From Magnetococcus marinus MC-1 (GTDB lineage: Bacteria; Pseudomonadota; Magnetococcia; Magnetococcales; Magnetococcaceae): 64,000 bases of DNA. The stretch's first letter is position 1. Every line of letters begins with the position of its first letter. The position numbers and the translations under genes were made by a program. The stretch is taken from contig NC_008576.1 in the NCBI RefSeq assembly GCF_000014865.1, forward strand, positions 339,501 through 403,500, read 5' to 3'. Under the pieces are notes generated by a model. The model did no database searches. It was not told the DNA's origin and worked only from the letters and a program-made list of their open reading frames with translations. Of the stretch, positions 9,124 through 17,218 are shown piece after piece.

Positions 9124-10184
9124 TAGCCGCTCCGTTGTTCGCTCTGTTTATCGTCTTCCAGCCCCTTTTTCTTGATCTTCTCCACCAGCGTGGTGCGATT
9201 AAGCTTTAATAGCTGGGCCGCTTTGTTTTTGTTCCAACCCGTTCGATTAAGGGCATTTAAAATGAGTTGATTTTCGTATTGCTCAACCTGATGGTTAAAG
9301 TCGGTGACACTCTCACGATCATCCAAGACCATCTCCCCATCCCCTTCATCCTCATCGTCGTCGTTATAGGCGACCCTAAAGGCTTGCACGGGAATGCGCT
9401 CCTCTTGCGCACGGGGTTCGGTATGGTTGCTGGTGTCCAACATATTCTCCGGCAGATCGTCCAACGTAACCTCATCGTCGGCCAGCACAATCAACCGCTC
9501 CATCAAATTTTCCAACTCACGCACATTGCCCTTCCAGCTGTAACGCTGAAAAATAGACATCACTTGGGCACCAATTTTGACAGGAGGACAGTTGCTGCGT
9601 GCGGCGCATTTTTCCATAAAATGCTCAACCAGCGAGGATACATCTTCTATACGGTCACGCAGAGGCGGTACCTGAATGGGTACCACATTAAGACGGTAGA
9701 AAAGGTCTTCGCGAAAGCGCCCCTCTTCCACTTCTTTAGAAAGATTTTTATGGGTGGCGGCAATCACCCGCACATTGACCTCAACCGAGCGCAGTGCCCC
9801 CACCGGCTCCACAATACGCTCTTGCAGAACCCGCAACATTTTAACCTGGAGTTTTGGGGACATATCCCCAATTTCATCCAGAAAAATGGTGCCATTGTTG
9901 GCGGTGACAAACTTACCGGGACGATCCCGCACCGCCCCCGTAAACGAGCCCTTGGCGTGACCAAACAGCTCCGATTCCAACAAATCTTCGGGAATCGCAC
10001 CACAGTTGACCGCAATCAACGGGCCATTGTGACGGGGAGAGGTATTGTGAATAGCCCGACAAATCAATTCTTTACCAGTACCGCTCTCACCATGGATAAG
10101 GACGGTGGAATCCGCCGCAGCTACCCGCTCGATGAGCTTGAACAGTTTGCGCATTGCCGGTGCGCTGCCAATAATACCGTTCAC
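9123..10184 (-). CDS. FleQ/FlrA-like sigma-54 activator lacking the N-terminal regulatory domain
   Basis: 353 residues that begin directly with the AAA+ domain: Walker A GESGTGKE at 32-39, GSFTGA at 79-84 (Ser in place of the usual first Ala) and Walker B FLDEIG at 101-106. The Fis-type HTH at the C-terminus reads '[18 protein letters not shown]', the form seen in FleQ and FlrA, master activators of flagellar genes. FleQ proteins usually carry about 120 extra N-terminal residues; here they are absent. The GTG start at 10184 has a strong AGGAGG site four bases upstream, so the short form looks genuine. An acidic linker (about 270-290, rich in Asp/Glu) separates ATPase and HTH. First gene of the unit with the TPR protein and the FlrC-like activator. 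In FleQ the ATPase domain itself binds cyclic di-GMP, so control by the second messenger remains possible. Confidence 0.87.
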   Translation of the reverse strand: MNGIIGSAPAMRKLFKLIERVAAADSTVLIHGESGTGKELICRAIHNTSPRHNGPLIAVNCGAIPEDLLESELFGHAKGSFTGAVRDRPGKFVTANNGTIFLDEIGDMSPKLQVKMLRVLQERIVEPVGALRSVEVNVRVIAATHKNLSKEVEEGRFREDLFYRLNVVPIQVPPLRDRIEDVSSLVEHFMEKCAARSNCPPVKIGAQVMSIFQRYSWKGNVRELENLMERLIVLADDEVTLDDLPENMLDTSNHTEPRAQEERIPVQAFRVAYNDDDEDEGDGEMVLDDRESVTDFNHQVEQYENQLILNALNRTGWNKNKAAQLLKLNRTTLVEKIKKKGLEDDKQSEQRSG

Positions 10185-10200
10185 GTCCCCTCCTAAGGCC

Positions 10201-10253
10201 GATGGTTAAACCATCCGCTGGGTCAAATCGGTGATCCGTCCATCCTTGGACGG
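10201..10253 (-). promoter_or_regulatory. Two hairpins in the leader of the FleQ-like gene
   Basis: GATGGTT (10201-10207) pairs with AACCATC (10209-10215) around one base, and CCGTCCA (10236-10242) pairs with TGGACGG (10247-10253) around four bases. They lie 17-70 bases upstream of the GTG start on the minus strand. They could be operators or mRNA leader structures. Confidence 0.5.
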
Positions 10254-10307
10254 TGCCATGCGGTGGCCAAACGTGACGGGTAAAGGGGCTGCGCATGGCA
10301 CACGGTT

Positions 10308-10321
10308 TTAGTGTACACTAA
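10308..10321. promoter_or_regulatory. Perfect 14-bp palindrome TTAGTGTACACTAA (candidate operator)
   Basis: The sequence equals its own reverse complement, is rare in form, and lies in the divergent region about 125 bases upstream of the FleQ-like start. It suits a dimeric repressor or activator. I do not recognise the cognate regulator. Confidence 0.55.
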
Positions 10322-10713
10322 CCTGCAAAGCCACTCGGCCCGTGACGTGTGCCGAGATTCGCATCGCGAATAAACTCCCCAAGATGCTGAAAATGTGTCT
10401 ATTCTGCATCTTCTTTGGCGGTTCCCTACAGGGGTGAGCCGCCTGAAACGGGTGCGTGTCAGAAAATCGACGTCTATTCTTTGACGCCTCTGTGTGGAGT
10501 TATGGGATCTTAACGCCCCGTCAAAAATCCAACACAAGAGTACGCCACCCACCGTTCCACAACAAGCGGTCATGTGGGTTTTGTTACGTTTTTCTTACAC
10601 GTGCCAGTCGTAACCTATATTTTTATGTCGGTCCCCCTTATAAACAGGGGCTCATGTGGGGTATACCCCCTTGGACCAGTGGCTTATCGAACCCTTCTGT
10701 AAGGACGACCTCC

Positions 10714-11736
10714 ATGTCGGGTAAATACAAAAATCGGGCCAACCAGACGGATGGCACTAAAAAAAGGACCGATAAAGGTCGCCCAGGCGCACCCCAAAGA
10801 GGGGGCCAAAAAAACCCTCCTGCGCGCACCGTAACCGATCCAGCCCATAGTGTGGATGGCTGGTTGCGCCGGAGTACCGCCCGTTTAAAACAGGCCAAGC
10901 TTAGCTATGATAATGGTCTGCAAGAACCCCAGTGGGAGGCGGAATATCTGCTGGCCCATGCCATGGGTATGGATTTAGAGCAGTTGGAGCGGCATAAAAC
11001 CCAGCAGGTTGGCCCTGACCAAGCCGCCTATATGGAGGCCCTATTACAGCAGCGCATCGAGCAGCGCAAACCGGTCAACTATATCACCGGCGAGGCTTGG
11101 TTTGCGGGCCACCGTTTTGTGGTGGATGAGCGGGTGCTCATTCCCCGATCACGCATCGAAAATGTGCTGGATGATCCCGATGGTTTGCTGGGTTTAATGG
11201 AAGGCGCCCGCCCGCTTAAGCGCATGTTGGATCTCTGTACGGGTAGTGGTTGTTTGGCCATTACGGCGGCGCTGCACTACCCCTGGTTGCAGGTGGATGC
11301 GGTCGATCTTTCTGCCGATGCACTGGCGGTGGCGGCGGAAAATGTCAAGCGTCATCGGGTGACCGAACGGGTGCGTTTGGTGCGCTCTAATCTATTCGAA
11401 AAGTTAACGGGGGCGTGTTACGATTTGATCCTTACCAATCCCCCTTATGTGCCGACGCGCATCTATGCTGGATTGGCAGCAGAGTACCATCGGGAACCAA
11501 AAATGGCCCTAGAGGCGGGGGGGGATGGCTTGGATTTGGTCATTCCCATTTTACAGCAAGCAGCAGAGTACCTTGAACCGGGTGGTATCCTGTTGTGTGA
11601 AGTGGGGGATGATACCCAGGAGATCATGGAACAGCGGTGGCCAGATCTACCGGTCTATTGGCTACAGTTTCATTTTGAGGCCAGCGGTGTTTTTGCCGTA
11701 ACCCGTGAGCAGCTTTTGGATTGGGATGGGCTATGA
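10714..11736 (+). CDS. prmB: Ribosomal protein uL3 N5-glutamine methyltransferase (PrmB)
   Basis: Transfers methyl from SAM to a glutamine of ribosomal protein uL3. The NPPY catalytic motif is at residues 242-245, and the SAM loop 'DLCTGSGCLAI' precedes it. PrmB is chosen over its paralogue PrmC (release factors) because of 'DERVLIPRSRI' and 'AEYHREPKMALEAGGDGLDLV', which match PrmB patterns; PrmC has PRPETE at the first site. The frame is open from 10456, but the ATG at 10714 with AAGGA eight bases upstream is the probable start, giving 340 residues. The first 45 residues are a basic, low-complexity extension not usual for the family and may aid RNA or ribosome contact. The stop overlaps the next start (ATGA at 11733), so it leads the operon into the hopanoid genes. 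Confidence 0.88.
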   Translation: MSGKYKNRANQTDGTKKRTDKGRPGAPQRGGQKNPPARTVTDPAHSVDGWLRRSTARLKQAKLSYDNGLQEPQWEAEYLLAHAMGMDLEQLERHKTQQVGPDQAAYMEALLQQRIEQRKPVNYITGEAWFAGHRFVVDERVLIPRSRIENVLDDPDGLLGLMEGARPLKRMLDLCTGSGCLAITAALHYPWLQVDAVDLSADALAVAAENVKRHRVTERVRLVRSNLFEKLTGACYDLILTNPPYVPTRIYAGLAAEYHREPKMALEAGGDGLDLVIPILQQAAEYLEPGGILLCEVGDDTQEIMEQRWPDLPVYWLQFHFEASGVFAVTREQLLDWDGL

Positions 11737-13127
11737 TTTTTAGAAAAAAGAAGAAATCGCTCAGCGAAGAGCCGGTAAAAGTCCAGTATGCGTTAGACTT
11801 TCTCGAAGAAAAACACGAAGATCGGGATGGTGCTCGGCGTGTTTTGCGGGATTGGGTGTTTCAGGAAGCCATGGGTCCCGATCCCTTGAAAGATCCTGCT
11901 GTTCGTCTGTTGGTCAGCGCCTTAGTCAACGGTTTTAAGCCTGCCTACCTGGGGGATGCCGAGATGCAGGGGCGGGTCGACCGCGTGGTTGAGGATCTCA
12001 AACAGGGCAAGCACAAAAAGGAGTCTGAACCGCTGTTGGAGGAGCTGCGGGCGCTGATTGCGGGTCTGGGCAAGCTTTCGACCCGACAGAGTGACCGGAT
12101 GCATCTGGCCATTCGTTGGTTGCCAGATATTCTGCAAGCGGTGCACACCCTAACCCGGGGCGAGGCGTGGGCAGAAGAGCAGAGCTTAATGTTGATTGAG
12201 CAGTCAGGGGTATTGCCGCCGGGTTATTGGGAGCGCTTGGGGAGCTTTTGCAGTGAGATTCGCGAGGCGGGTGTCTCCAGCTTTGAACGCTGGGAGGAGA
12301 GCCGTAAAGCGCTGGTGGATCTCATTGCCGAGATCGCCGACCGTATGCGGGTTATGCGTAAGGATGCCAGCGGTGCCACCGGGCGTTTGGATGAGACCCT
12401 CAGCCGCATTCGCACCACCACCCGCTTGGGGGATTTGGAAAGTTTGCGCGGTGCCCTCGTCACCGAGGCCGAAGCCCTGCGTAGCCAAACCCAGTCGTTA
12501 GCCACCTCCTTATCGGAGAGTCAGGCCCAGTTGGATCTCACCCGTAAGCAGCTCCAGCAGGTACAGGACGACCTAAAAAAGGCCAAGGAGGAGAGCCTTA
12601 CCGATCCTTTGACCCAGGTGGCTAACCGTCGCGCGCTGTTCCAGTCGTTAACCCGCGAAACCGCCCGTACCCGCCGTTATGGGGAGCCCTTGTCACTCAT
12701 TATTATTGATTTGGACCATTTTAAAAAGATCAACGACACCTATGGTCATCCGGTGGGGGATCGGGTGTTAAAAGAGGTCGCAGGTCATGCCCGCGCCCTC
12801 CTACGGGACTCCGACACCCTGGCCCGCTATGGGGGTGAGGAGTTTGTGGCGCTCCTGCCAGAGACCACCTTGCCGCAAGCTATGGAGAAGGCCGAGCAGA
12901 TACGTCTAAGTGTGGCGGCCATGCGCTTTAAGTTAAAAGGGGAGAGTTTGAGCATCAGCGCCAGCCTTGGGGTGGCCCAATTGGATGATGGGGCCAGCCA
13001 GGATGCCAACAACGAAGCCTTTGTCCACCGTGCCGATCAGGCGCTCTATCGGGCCAAGAGCGGGGGGCGTAACTGCGTTATCCAGGCGGATCCAACCCCA
13101 GCATCCGACAGTCAGGCCACCAGTTAA
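11733..13127 (+). CDS. Diguanylate cyclase (GGDEF protein)
   Basis: 464 residues from the ATG at 11733, which overlaps the prmB stop as ATGA; an in-frame ATG at 11721 is less likely. The first 250 residues are helical and match no sensor I recognise. A coiled coil (about 225-290) leads into the GGDEF domain, with 'DLDHFKKINDTYGHPVGD' and the active-site GGEEF at 367-371. The inhibitory site RxxD (RDSD) lies five residues before it, so product feedback is expected. The protein should make cyclic di-GMP in the cytoplasm; no membrane segment is visible. It is embedded between prmB and hpnC, nine bases before hpnC. Whether it regulates hopanoid synthesis, motility or neither is open. Confidence 0.93.
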   Translation: MIFRKKKKSLSEEPVKVQYALDFLEEKHEDRDGARRVLRDWVFQEAMGPDPLKDPAVRLLVSALVNGFKPAYLGDAEMQGRVDRVVEDLKQGKHKKESEPLLEELRALIAGLGKLSTRQSDRMHLAIRWLPDILQAVHTLTRGEAWAEEQSLMLIEQSGVLPPGYWERLGSFCSEIREAGVSSFERWEESRKALVDLIAEIADRMRVMRKDASGATGRLDETLSRIRTTTRLGDLESLRGALVTEAEALRSQTQSLATSLSESQAQLDLTRKQLQQVQDDLKKAKEESLTDPLTQVANRRALFQSLTRETARTRRYGEPLSLIIIDLDHFKKINDTYGHPVGDRVLKEVAGHARALLRDSDTLARYGGEEFVALLPETTLPQAMEKAEQIRLSVAAMRFKLKGESLSISASLGVAQLDDGASQDANNEAFVHRADQALYRAKSGGRNCVIQADPTPASDSQATS

Positions 13128-13136
13128 AGGAACGTT

Positions 13137-14021
13137 ATGTCCTGGTTTACAGGTCCCACCATACCCTACCATCTGTTGCAGGATTTTGACTACTGCCAGC
13201 GGGTGGTGCGTGCCAACAGTGAAAATTTTCCTGTGGGTTCCTTGTTGGCACCGGCGCGTTTACGGCCCCATATCCATGCGGTTTATGCTTATGCTCGCAT
13301 GGCCGATGATTTTGCCGATAGCAGTGAGGGTAGCCCTAAGGAGAAGTTACAAAAGTTGGATGATTGGCAGCGCCGTTTAGAGGCCGCCCAGCGTGGAGAG
13401 GCCGATCATCCGGTGTTTCGCGCCCTAGCCTATACCATGCAGCAGATGCAGTTGCCCATTGATCCCCTACGGGATCTGCTCATGGCGTTTCGTATGGATA
13501 TTACCTGCAAACATTATGATACCACCCAAGAGTTGCTGGAGTATTGCCGATATTCGGCCAATCCGGTGGGGCGCATTGTGCTGCGGCTGGCGGGTTATCG
13601 GGATGAAACCCTGATGGGTTATGCCGACGCCATTTGCACGGCCTTGCAACTGACCAACCATTGGCAGGATCTGGGTGAGGATCCGTGGAACGGGCGTCCC
13701 CTCTATCTTCCTAGGGAGGAGATGGCCCGTTTTGGGGTCAAGGAGGCGGATATCTTACAGCGGCGTTTTTCAGCCGCCGCCGCCGAGCTGATGATGCACC
13801 TAATTGCGCAGACGCGGGCGCTCTATCTACAGGGGGAGCCCCTGCTGACCAAAGTGTCCTGGCCCCTTAATCTCGAACTGGGGGCGACCTGGGCGGGGGG
13901 CATGGCGGTCTTGGAGCGGATTGAGCAGTTGGGGGGTAATACCTTGCGGGAGCGGCCCTCCCTGGATAAACGTGCCAAAATGGGCTGCTTGTTGCGGGGC
14001 CTAGGGCGGGTGTGTCGATGA
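13137..14021 (+). CDS. hpnC: Hydroxysqualene synthase HpnC
   Basis: Squalene/phytoene synthase family, 294 residues. In the HpnCDE route HpnC converts presqualene diphosphate to hydroxysqualene. Both Asp-rich substrate/metal motifs are present: 'ADDFAD' near residue 58-63 and 'QDLGED' near 178-183, the latter in the family segment 'NHWQDLGEDPWNGRPLYLP'. The start at 13137 follows AAAGGA by five bases. It lies nine bases after the diguanylate cyclase stop and overlaps hpnD by four bases, so C, D and E are made from one message. This gene order is the usual one in hopanoid producers. Confidence 0.93.
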   Translation: MSWFTGPTIPYHLLQDFDYCQRVVRANSENFPVGSLLAPARLRPHIHAVYAYARMADDFADSSEGSPKEKLQKLDDWQRRLEAAQRGEADHPVFRALAYTMQQMQLPIDPLRDLLMAFRMDITCKHYDTTQELLEYCRYSANPVGRIVLRLAGYRDETLMGYADAICTALQLTNHWQDLGEDPWNGRPLYLPREEMARFGVKEADILQRRFSAAAAELMMHLIAQTRALYLQGEPLLTKVSWPLNLELGATWAGGMAVLERIEQLGGNTLRERPSLDKRAKMGCLLRGLGRVCR

Positions 14022-14884
14022 CGCCAGATCTCTATTGCCAGGCGCGTGTAAAACGCAGTGGTAGCTCTTTTTATTGGCCCATGCGGCTGTTGCCGGCGCA
14101 CAAACGGCGGGGTCTGTTTGCCCTCTATGCCTTCTGCCGTGAGGTGGATGATATTGTGGATCGGCAATTGGATCCTCGTGCAGCGCACATGAAACTGGCG
14201 TGGTGGCACGAGGAGATTGTGGAGGTTTTTACCGGTCAGCCCCGTCACCCTGTCGCTAGGGCATTGCATGCCCTAAAAGATCAATATGGGTGGCAAATGG
14301 CCCCCTTTATAGAGATTTTGCAGGGTATGGAGATGGATCTGCAACCGCGAAACTATGAGAACTGGCAGGAGCTAGAGGGCTACTGCCATAAGGTTTCGGT
14401 GGCGGTGGGTTTGGCGGCTTTGCCGGTCTTTGGGGTAACGGGGGAGCGGGCGCAGCAGTTTGCCCATCACCTTGGCATGGCTTTGCAGTTGACCAATATT
14501 CTGCGAGATCTGTTCGAGGATGGGCAGATGGGGCGTGTTTATCTGCCGCAAACCGTGTTGCAGGCCCACGGGGTTCAACATCAAGGGATATTGGACGGGG
14601 AATGGCAGCCGGCGTTGGTAGCCGCGTTGCAGGAGGTTGATGCGCGTATTGAGAGCCACTTTGCCCAAGCCCGTGAGCTGGTGCAAGGCGAGCACTTTGC
14701 CCAGCTTACTGCCGCACGTTCGATGGGCGCGGTCTACCATGCCCGGTTGCGCCGCATACGGGCCGCTGGCTATCGGGTTGATCAGCAGCCAGCCCAGTTG
14801 AGTAAAAGTTATAAGCTGTGGCTCTGTCTGCGCTGTTGGTTGGCCAGCCGGGTGGGCTGGTTGCGGGCGTATGATGCCCTTTGA
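14018..14884 (+). CDS. hpnD: Presqualene diphosphate synthase HpnD
   Basis: 288 residues from ATG 14018, which overlaps the hpnC stop (ATGA); a GTG six bases earlier is possible. HpnD joins two farnesyl diphosphates to presqualene diphosphate. Motifs: 'VDDIVD' near residue 43 and 'RDLFEDGQMGRVYLP' near 168. The characteristic 'GYCHKVSVAVGL' helix lies between them. It is followed with overlap by hpnE. HpnC and HpnD are homologous but clearly divergent here, so both should be functional. Confidence 0.93.
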   Translation: MTPDLYCQARVKRSGSSFYWPMRLLPAHKRRGLFALYAFCREVDDIVDRQLDPRAAHMKLAWWHEEIVEVFTGQPRHPVARALHALKDQYGWQMAPFIEILQGMEMDLQPRNYENWQELEGYCHKVSVAVGLAALPVFGVTGERAQQFAHHLGMALQLTNILRDLFEDGQMGRVYLPQTVLQAHGVQHQGILDGEWQPALVAALQEVDARIESHFAQARELVQGEHFAQLTAARSMGAVYHARLRRIRAAGYRVDQQPAQLSKSYKLWLCLRCWLASRVGWLRAYDAL

Positions 14885-16217
14885 GTGGGAGGGGCCGCTG
14901 GATCTGGTGATCATTGGTGGAGGCTTGGCGGGACTCGCCTGTGCCAGCGAGGCGCTGCGCCAGGGCCGCCGTCCGCTGCTGGTGGAGGCCGCACCCCGTT
15001 TAGGGGGGCGGGTGGCCAGCCACTGGGATCGACGTTGGGGCTGTGTTTTGGATAATGGTCCCCACCTGCTGGTGGGGGCGTATAAGGAGACCCTGGCTTG
15101 GTTGGCCCAACTAGGGGTGCAGGAGGGGTTGCAACGGGGCACGGCCTACCATTTTTACACCCCTCAACATGGGCACCATAAGCTGTCGTTAGGGCCGGGT
15201 TGGGCGGCTTGGCGGTTAGGGCGGGGGTTGGCGCAGTTACCGGGGTTGAGTGGTGGAGAGCTGTGGTCGTTGCGGGGTCTGCTGCCCGCGCTCTGGAGGG
15301 AACACGTTAGGGGCGCAGCACATGCCCTAACCGTCACCCAATGGTTGCAGCGGGCTGGTTCACCACCGCAGCTCTTTGAACGGCTGTGGGAGCCGCTCTG
15401 TCTGGCGACTTTGAACGAAGGACCCGGCAGTGCCGATGCCCACCTGTTTGCCGGTGTACTCAGTCGACTCTTTTTATGGAACAGTGCTGACGCACAGCCT
15501 CTTTACCCGACTCAGGATTTAAGTAGCCTGCTGGTGGAACCCGCCCGCCGTTGGATAGAACAGCGGGGTGGGGTTATTCGCACGGGGTTACGTTTGCAGG
15601 GGCTAGAGCAGAGCCAGCAACAGATCACGGCGTTGATTTTGCATAGCGCTACAGAGGGGGTTACTTGGCATCTGCCCGCTGGGTTACCGGTAGTACTGGC
15701 CATACCTCACTGGAGCTTAGCCAGCCTATTGCCCCAATGGGCCCAGCAGCAGGGGTGGACTGAGTGGCCGGCGGCACCCATTGTTGCGGTGCATTTGCGC
15801 TACGATGGGGCGGTCAAACAGCCTGCACCGATGGTGGGCATGCCCGGTTCGGTCAGTCAGTGGCTCTGCCAATGGCCCATGGCGGCGGGCGAGGGGCGCA
15901 TCAGCGCCGCCATAAGTGCCGCCTATCGGGAAGTAAGCTGGCAGAGCCAGCGTTTGATTGATGCGGTGCATCAGGATGTGGTTGCGCAACAGCCCCAGTT
16001 GGCAGGGATGCAACCCCAAGGTCGGGTGATTAAGACACAGCGGGCCACCTTTGCCAGTTGGCCAGGGGTAAACCGTTGGCGACCGAACGGTCGTTGCACG
16101 CCGTGGCACAATATGTATCTGGCCGGAGATTGGACCGCAACCGGTCTGCCTGCGACCATTGAGGGGGCGGTGCAGAGTGGTCGGCAGGCTGCCCAAGCAA
16201 TTTTTACCCCCCGCTGA
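14871..16217 (+). CDS. hpnE: Hydroxysqualene dehydroxylase HpnE
   Basis: 448-residue flavoprotein of the amine oxidase/phytoene desaturase fold that reduces hydroxysqualene to squalene. The FAD-binding motif 'VIIGGGLAGLACA' is at about residues 13-25, and the C-terminal FAD contact is 'LAGDWTATGLPATIEGAVQSG'. The start at 14871 lies inside the end of hpnD (14-base overlap; ATG 14874 is equally possible). It completes the squalene branch; a squalene-hopene cyclase must be encoded elsewhere because none is in the window. Confidence 0.92.
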   Translation: MMPFEWEGPLDLVIIGGGLAGLACASEALRQGRRPLLVEAAPRLGGRVASHWDRRWGCVLDNGPHLLVGAYKETLAWLAQLGVQEGLQRGTAYHFYTPQHGHHKLSLGPGWAAWRLGRGLAQLPGLSGGELWSLRGLLPALWREHVRGAAHALTVTQWLQRAGSPPQLFERLWEPLCLATLNEGPGSADAHLFAGVLSRLFLWNSADAQPLYPTQDLSSLLVEPARRWIEQRGGVIRTGLRLQGLEQSQQQITALILHSATEGVTWHLPAGLPVVLAIPHWSLASLLPQWAQQQGWTEWPAAPIVAVHLRYDGAVKQPAPMVGMPGSVSQWLCQWPMAAGEGRISAAISAAYREVSWQSQRLIDAVHQDVVAQQPQLAGMQPQGRVIKTQRATFASWPGVNRWRPNGRCTPWHNMYLAGDWTATGLPATIEGAVQSGRQAAQAIFTPR

Positions 16218-16254
16218 GGGCGGGTAGGGTATGAGAGATGGAGAGAAGCGAACC

Positions 16255-17139
16255 ATGAAACGGTTATGCATGATGGTCATGTTGGTGCTGCTTTTGAGCG
16301 GTTGCAGCAGCACCGAAGAGAAGGATGTCCAGCCCGATTTGGCACCGGAAGTGATGTATCGCATGGCGGTCAACCATGTACAAAAGAAAAACTATAAGAG
16401 CGCGGCGACCATCTTTACCGATCTGGATCAGAAACACCCCTTTTCGCCGTGGGCGGTGCGTGCGCAGCTTAATCTGATCTTTGCAACCTATAAGCAGGAT
16501 GAGTTTGATGAGGCGGTGGGGCATGCCAAACGGTTTATCCGTCTGCATCCACGCCATCCCGAGGTCTCTTATGCTTTTTATATGATTGGTCTTGCCCACT
16601 ATCGGCAGATTAAAGATCCCTACCGAGATCAAGCTCGCACCAAAGAGGCAGCTACTGCATTCCACGAAGTGATCAACCGCTTTGGCGAGTCTGACTATGC
16701 GTGGGAGGCCCAAAAAATGTTGGACTTCTGCCGTAACCGTATGGCTCAGCAGGAGATTGTCGTCGGTCGCTACTATTTTGACCGGGGCGAGTATATTGCG
16801 GCGATGAAACGGTTTAATGAGATTGTGGATAATCCAGAATTTCGTGACAGTCTGCAAACCGAAGAGGCGCTGTTTAGTATGGTGCTGAGCGCGTTGAAAC
16901 TGGGTTTGGAGCAAGAGGCCAAAAACTATGCCGTGGTGTTGGGGCATAACTATAAGGATGGTCGTTTGTATGCCGTGGCTAAAGATATCCTTAATGGCAA
17001 AGGGGGAATTAGCCGATCCGATCTACAGAGCATGCGCCCGGAGATTGTCGAAGATTCGATTGTGGCACAGTTCCTAGAGGGGATGCAGCCTGGTCTGCCG
17101 GGTATGTTTGGGGAGGGCGCAAGGGGTAACGGTCTCTAG
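16255..17139 (+). CDS. bamD: Outer membrane assembly lipoprotein BamD
   Basis: 294 residues from ATG 16255. The signal peptide ends in the lipobox LLLSGC, with the lipidated Cys17. The mature part is a TPR-like helical repeat protein of BamD size, with 'YRMAVNHVQKKNYKSAATIFTDLDQKHPFSPWAVRAQLNLIFATYKQDEFDEA' features of the family spread over residues 37-95. BamD works with BamA at the outer membrane to fold beta-barrel proteins. The gene lies 37 bases after hpnE and ends at a terminator, so it seems to be the last gene of the prmB-hpn transcript. Confidence 0.9.
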   Translation: MKRLCMMVMLVLLLSGCSSTEEKDVQPDLAPEVMYRMAVNHVQKKNYKSAATIFTDLDQKHPFSPWAVRAQLNLIFATYKQDEFDEAVGHAKRFIRLHPRHPEVSYAFYMIGLAHYRQIKDPYRDQARTKEAATAFHEVINRFGESDYAWEAQKMLDFCRNRMAQQEIVVGRYYFDRGEYIAAMKRFNEIVDNPEFRDSLQTEEALFSMVLSALKLGLEQEAKNYAVVLGHNYKDGRLYAVAKDILNGKGGISRSDLQSMRPEIVEDSIVAQFLEGMQPGLPGMFGEGARGNGL

Positions 17140-17169
17140 GCTTTACACCTCAAGCACCTAAGCGCTAGA

Positions 17170-17202
17170 AAAAAAGGGTTGGGCATGTTCCAGCCCTTTT
17201 TT
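17170..17202 (+). terminator. Intrinsic terminator after bamD
   Basis: AAAAAAGGGTTGG (17170-17182) pairs with CCAGCCCTTTTTT (17190-17202), with one G-U pair, and ends in six T. It lies 30 bases after the bamD stop and should end the operon. Confidence 0.85.
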
Positions 17203-17218
17203 ATGGGTAGGTGGTGGC

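Larger units (their letters stand above)
10185..10713. other. Divergent control region between the FleQ-like gene and prmB
   Basis: About 530 bases between divergent starts. No gene is supported; an open frame runs into prmB from 10456 but has no start site of its own with a good ribosome site. The minus-strand leader of the FleQ-like gene carries two small hairpins (10201-10215 and 10236-10253), and a perfect 14-bp palindrome lies at 10308-10321. Confidence 0.7.

Noticed and set aside
9267-10196. 309-codon plus-strand reading frame
   Set aside because: It lies antisense to the FleQ-like activator gene, whose ATPase and HTH motifs are unmistakable; the opposite frame has no family likeness or ribosome site.
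10290-10310. Sigma-54 promoter suggested by TGGCAC near 10296
   Set aside because: The required GC lies at the wrong spacing from GG; no GG-N10-GC match.
10456-10713. In-frame upstream extension of prmB (86 codons)
   Set aside because: No ribosome site at the far start, while ATG 10714 has AAGGA eight bases upstream; the extension reads like non-coding DNA.
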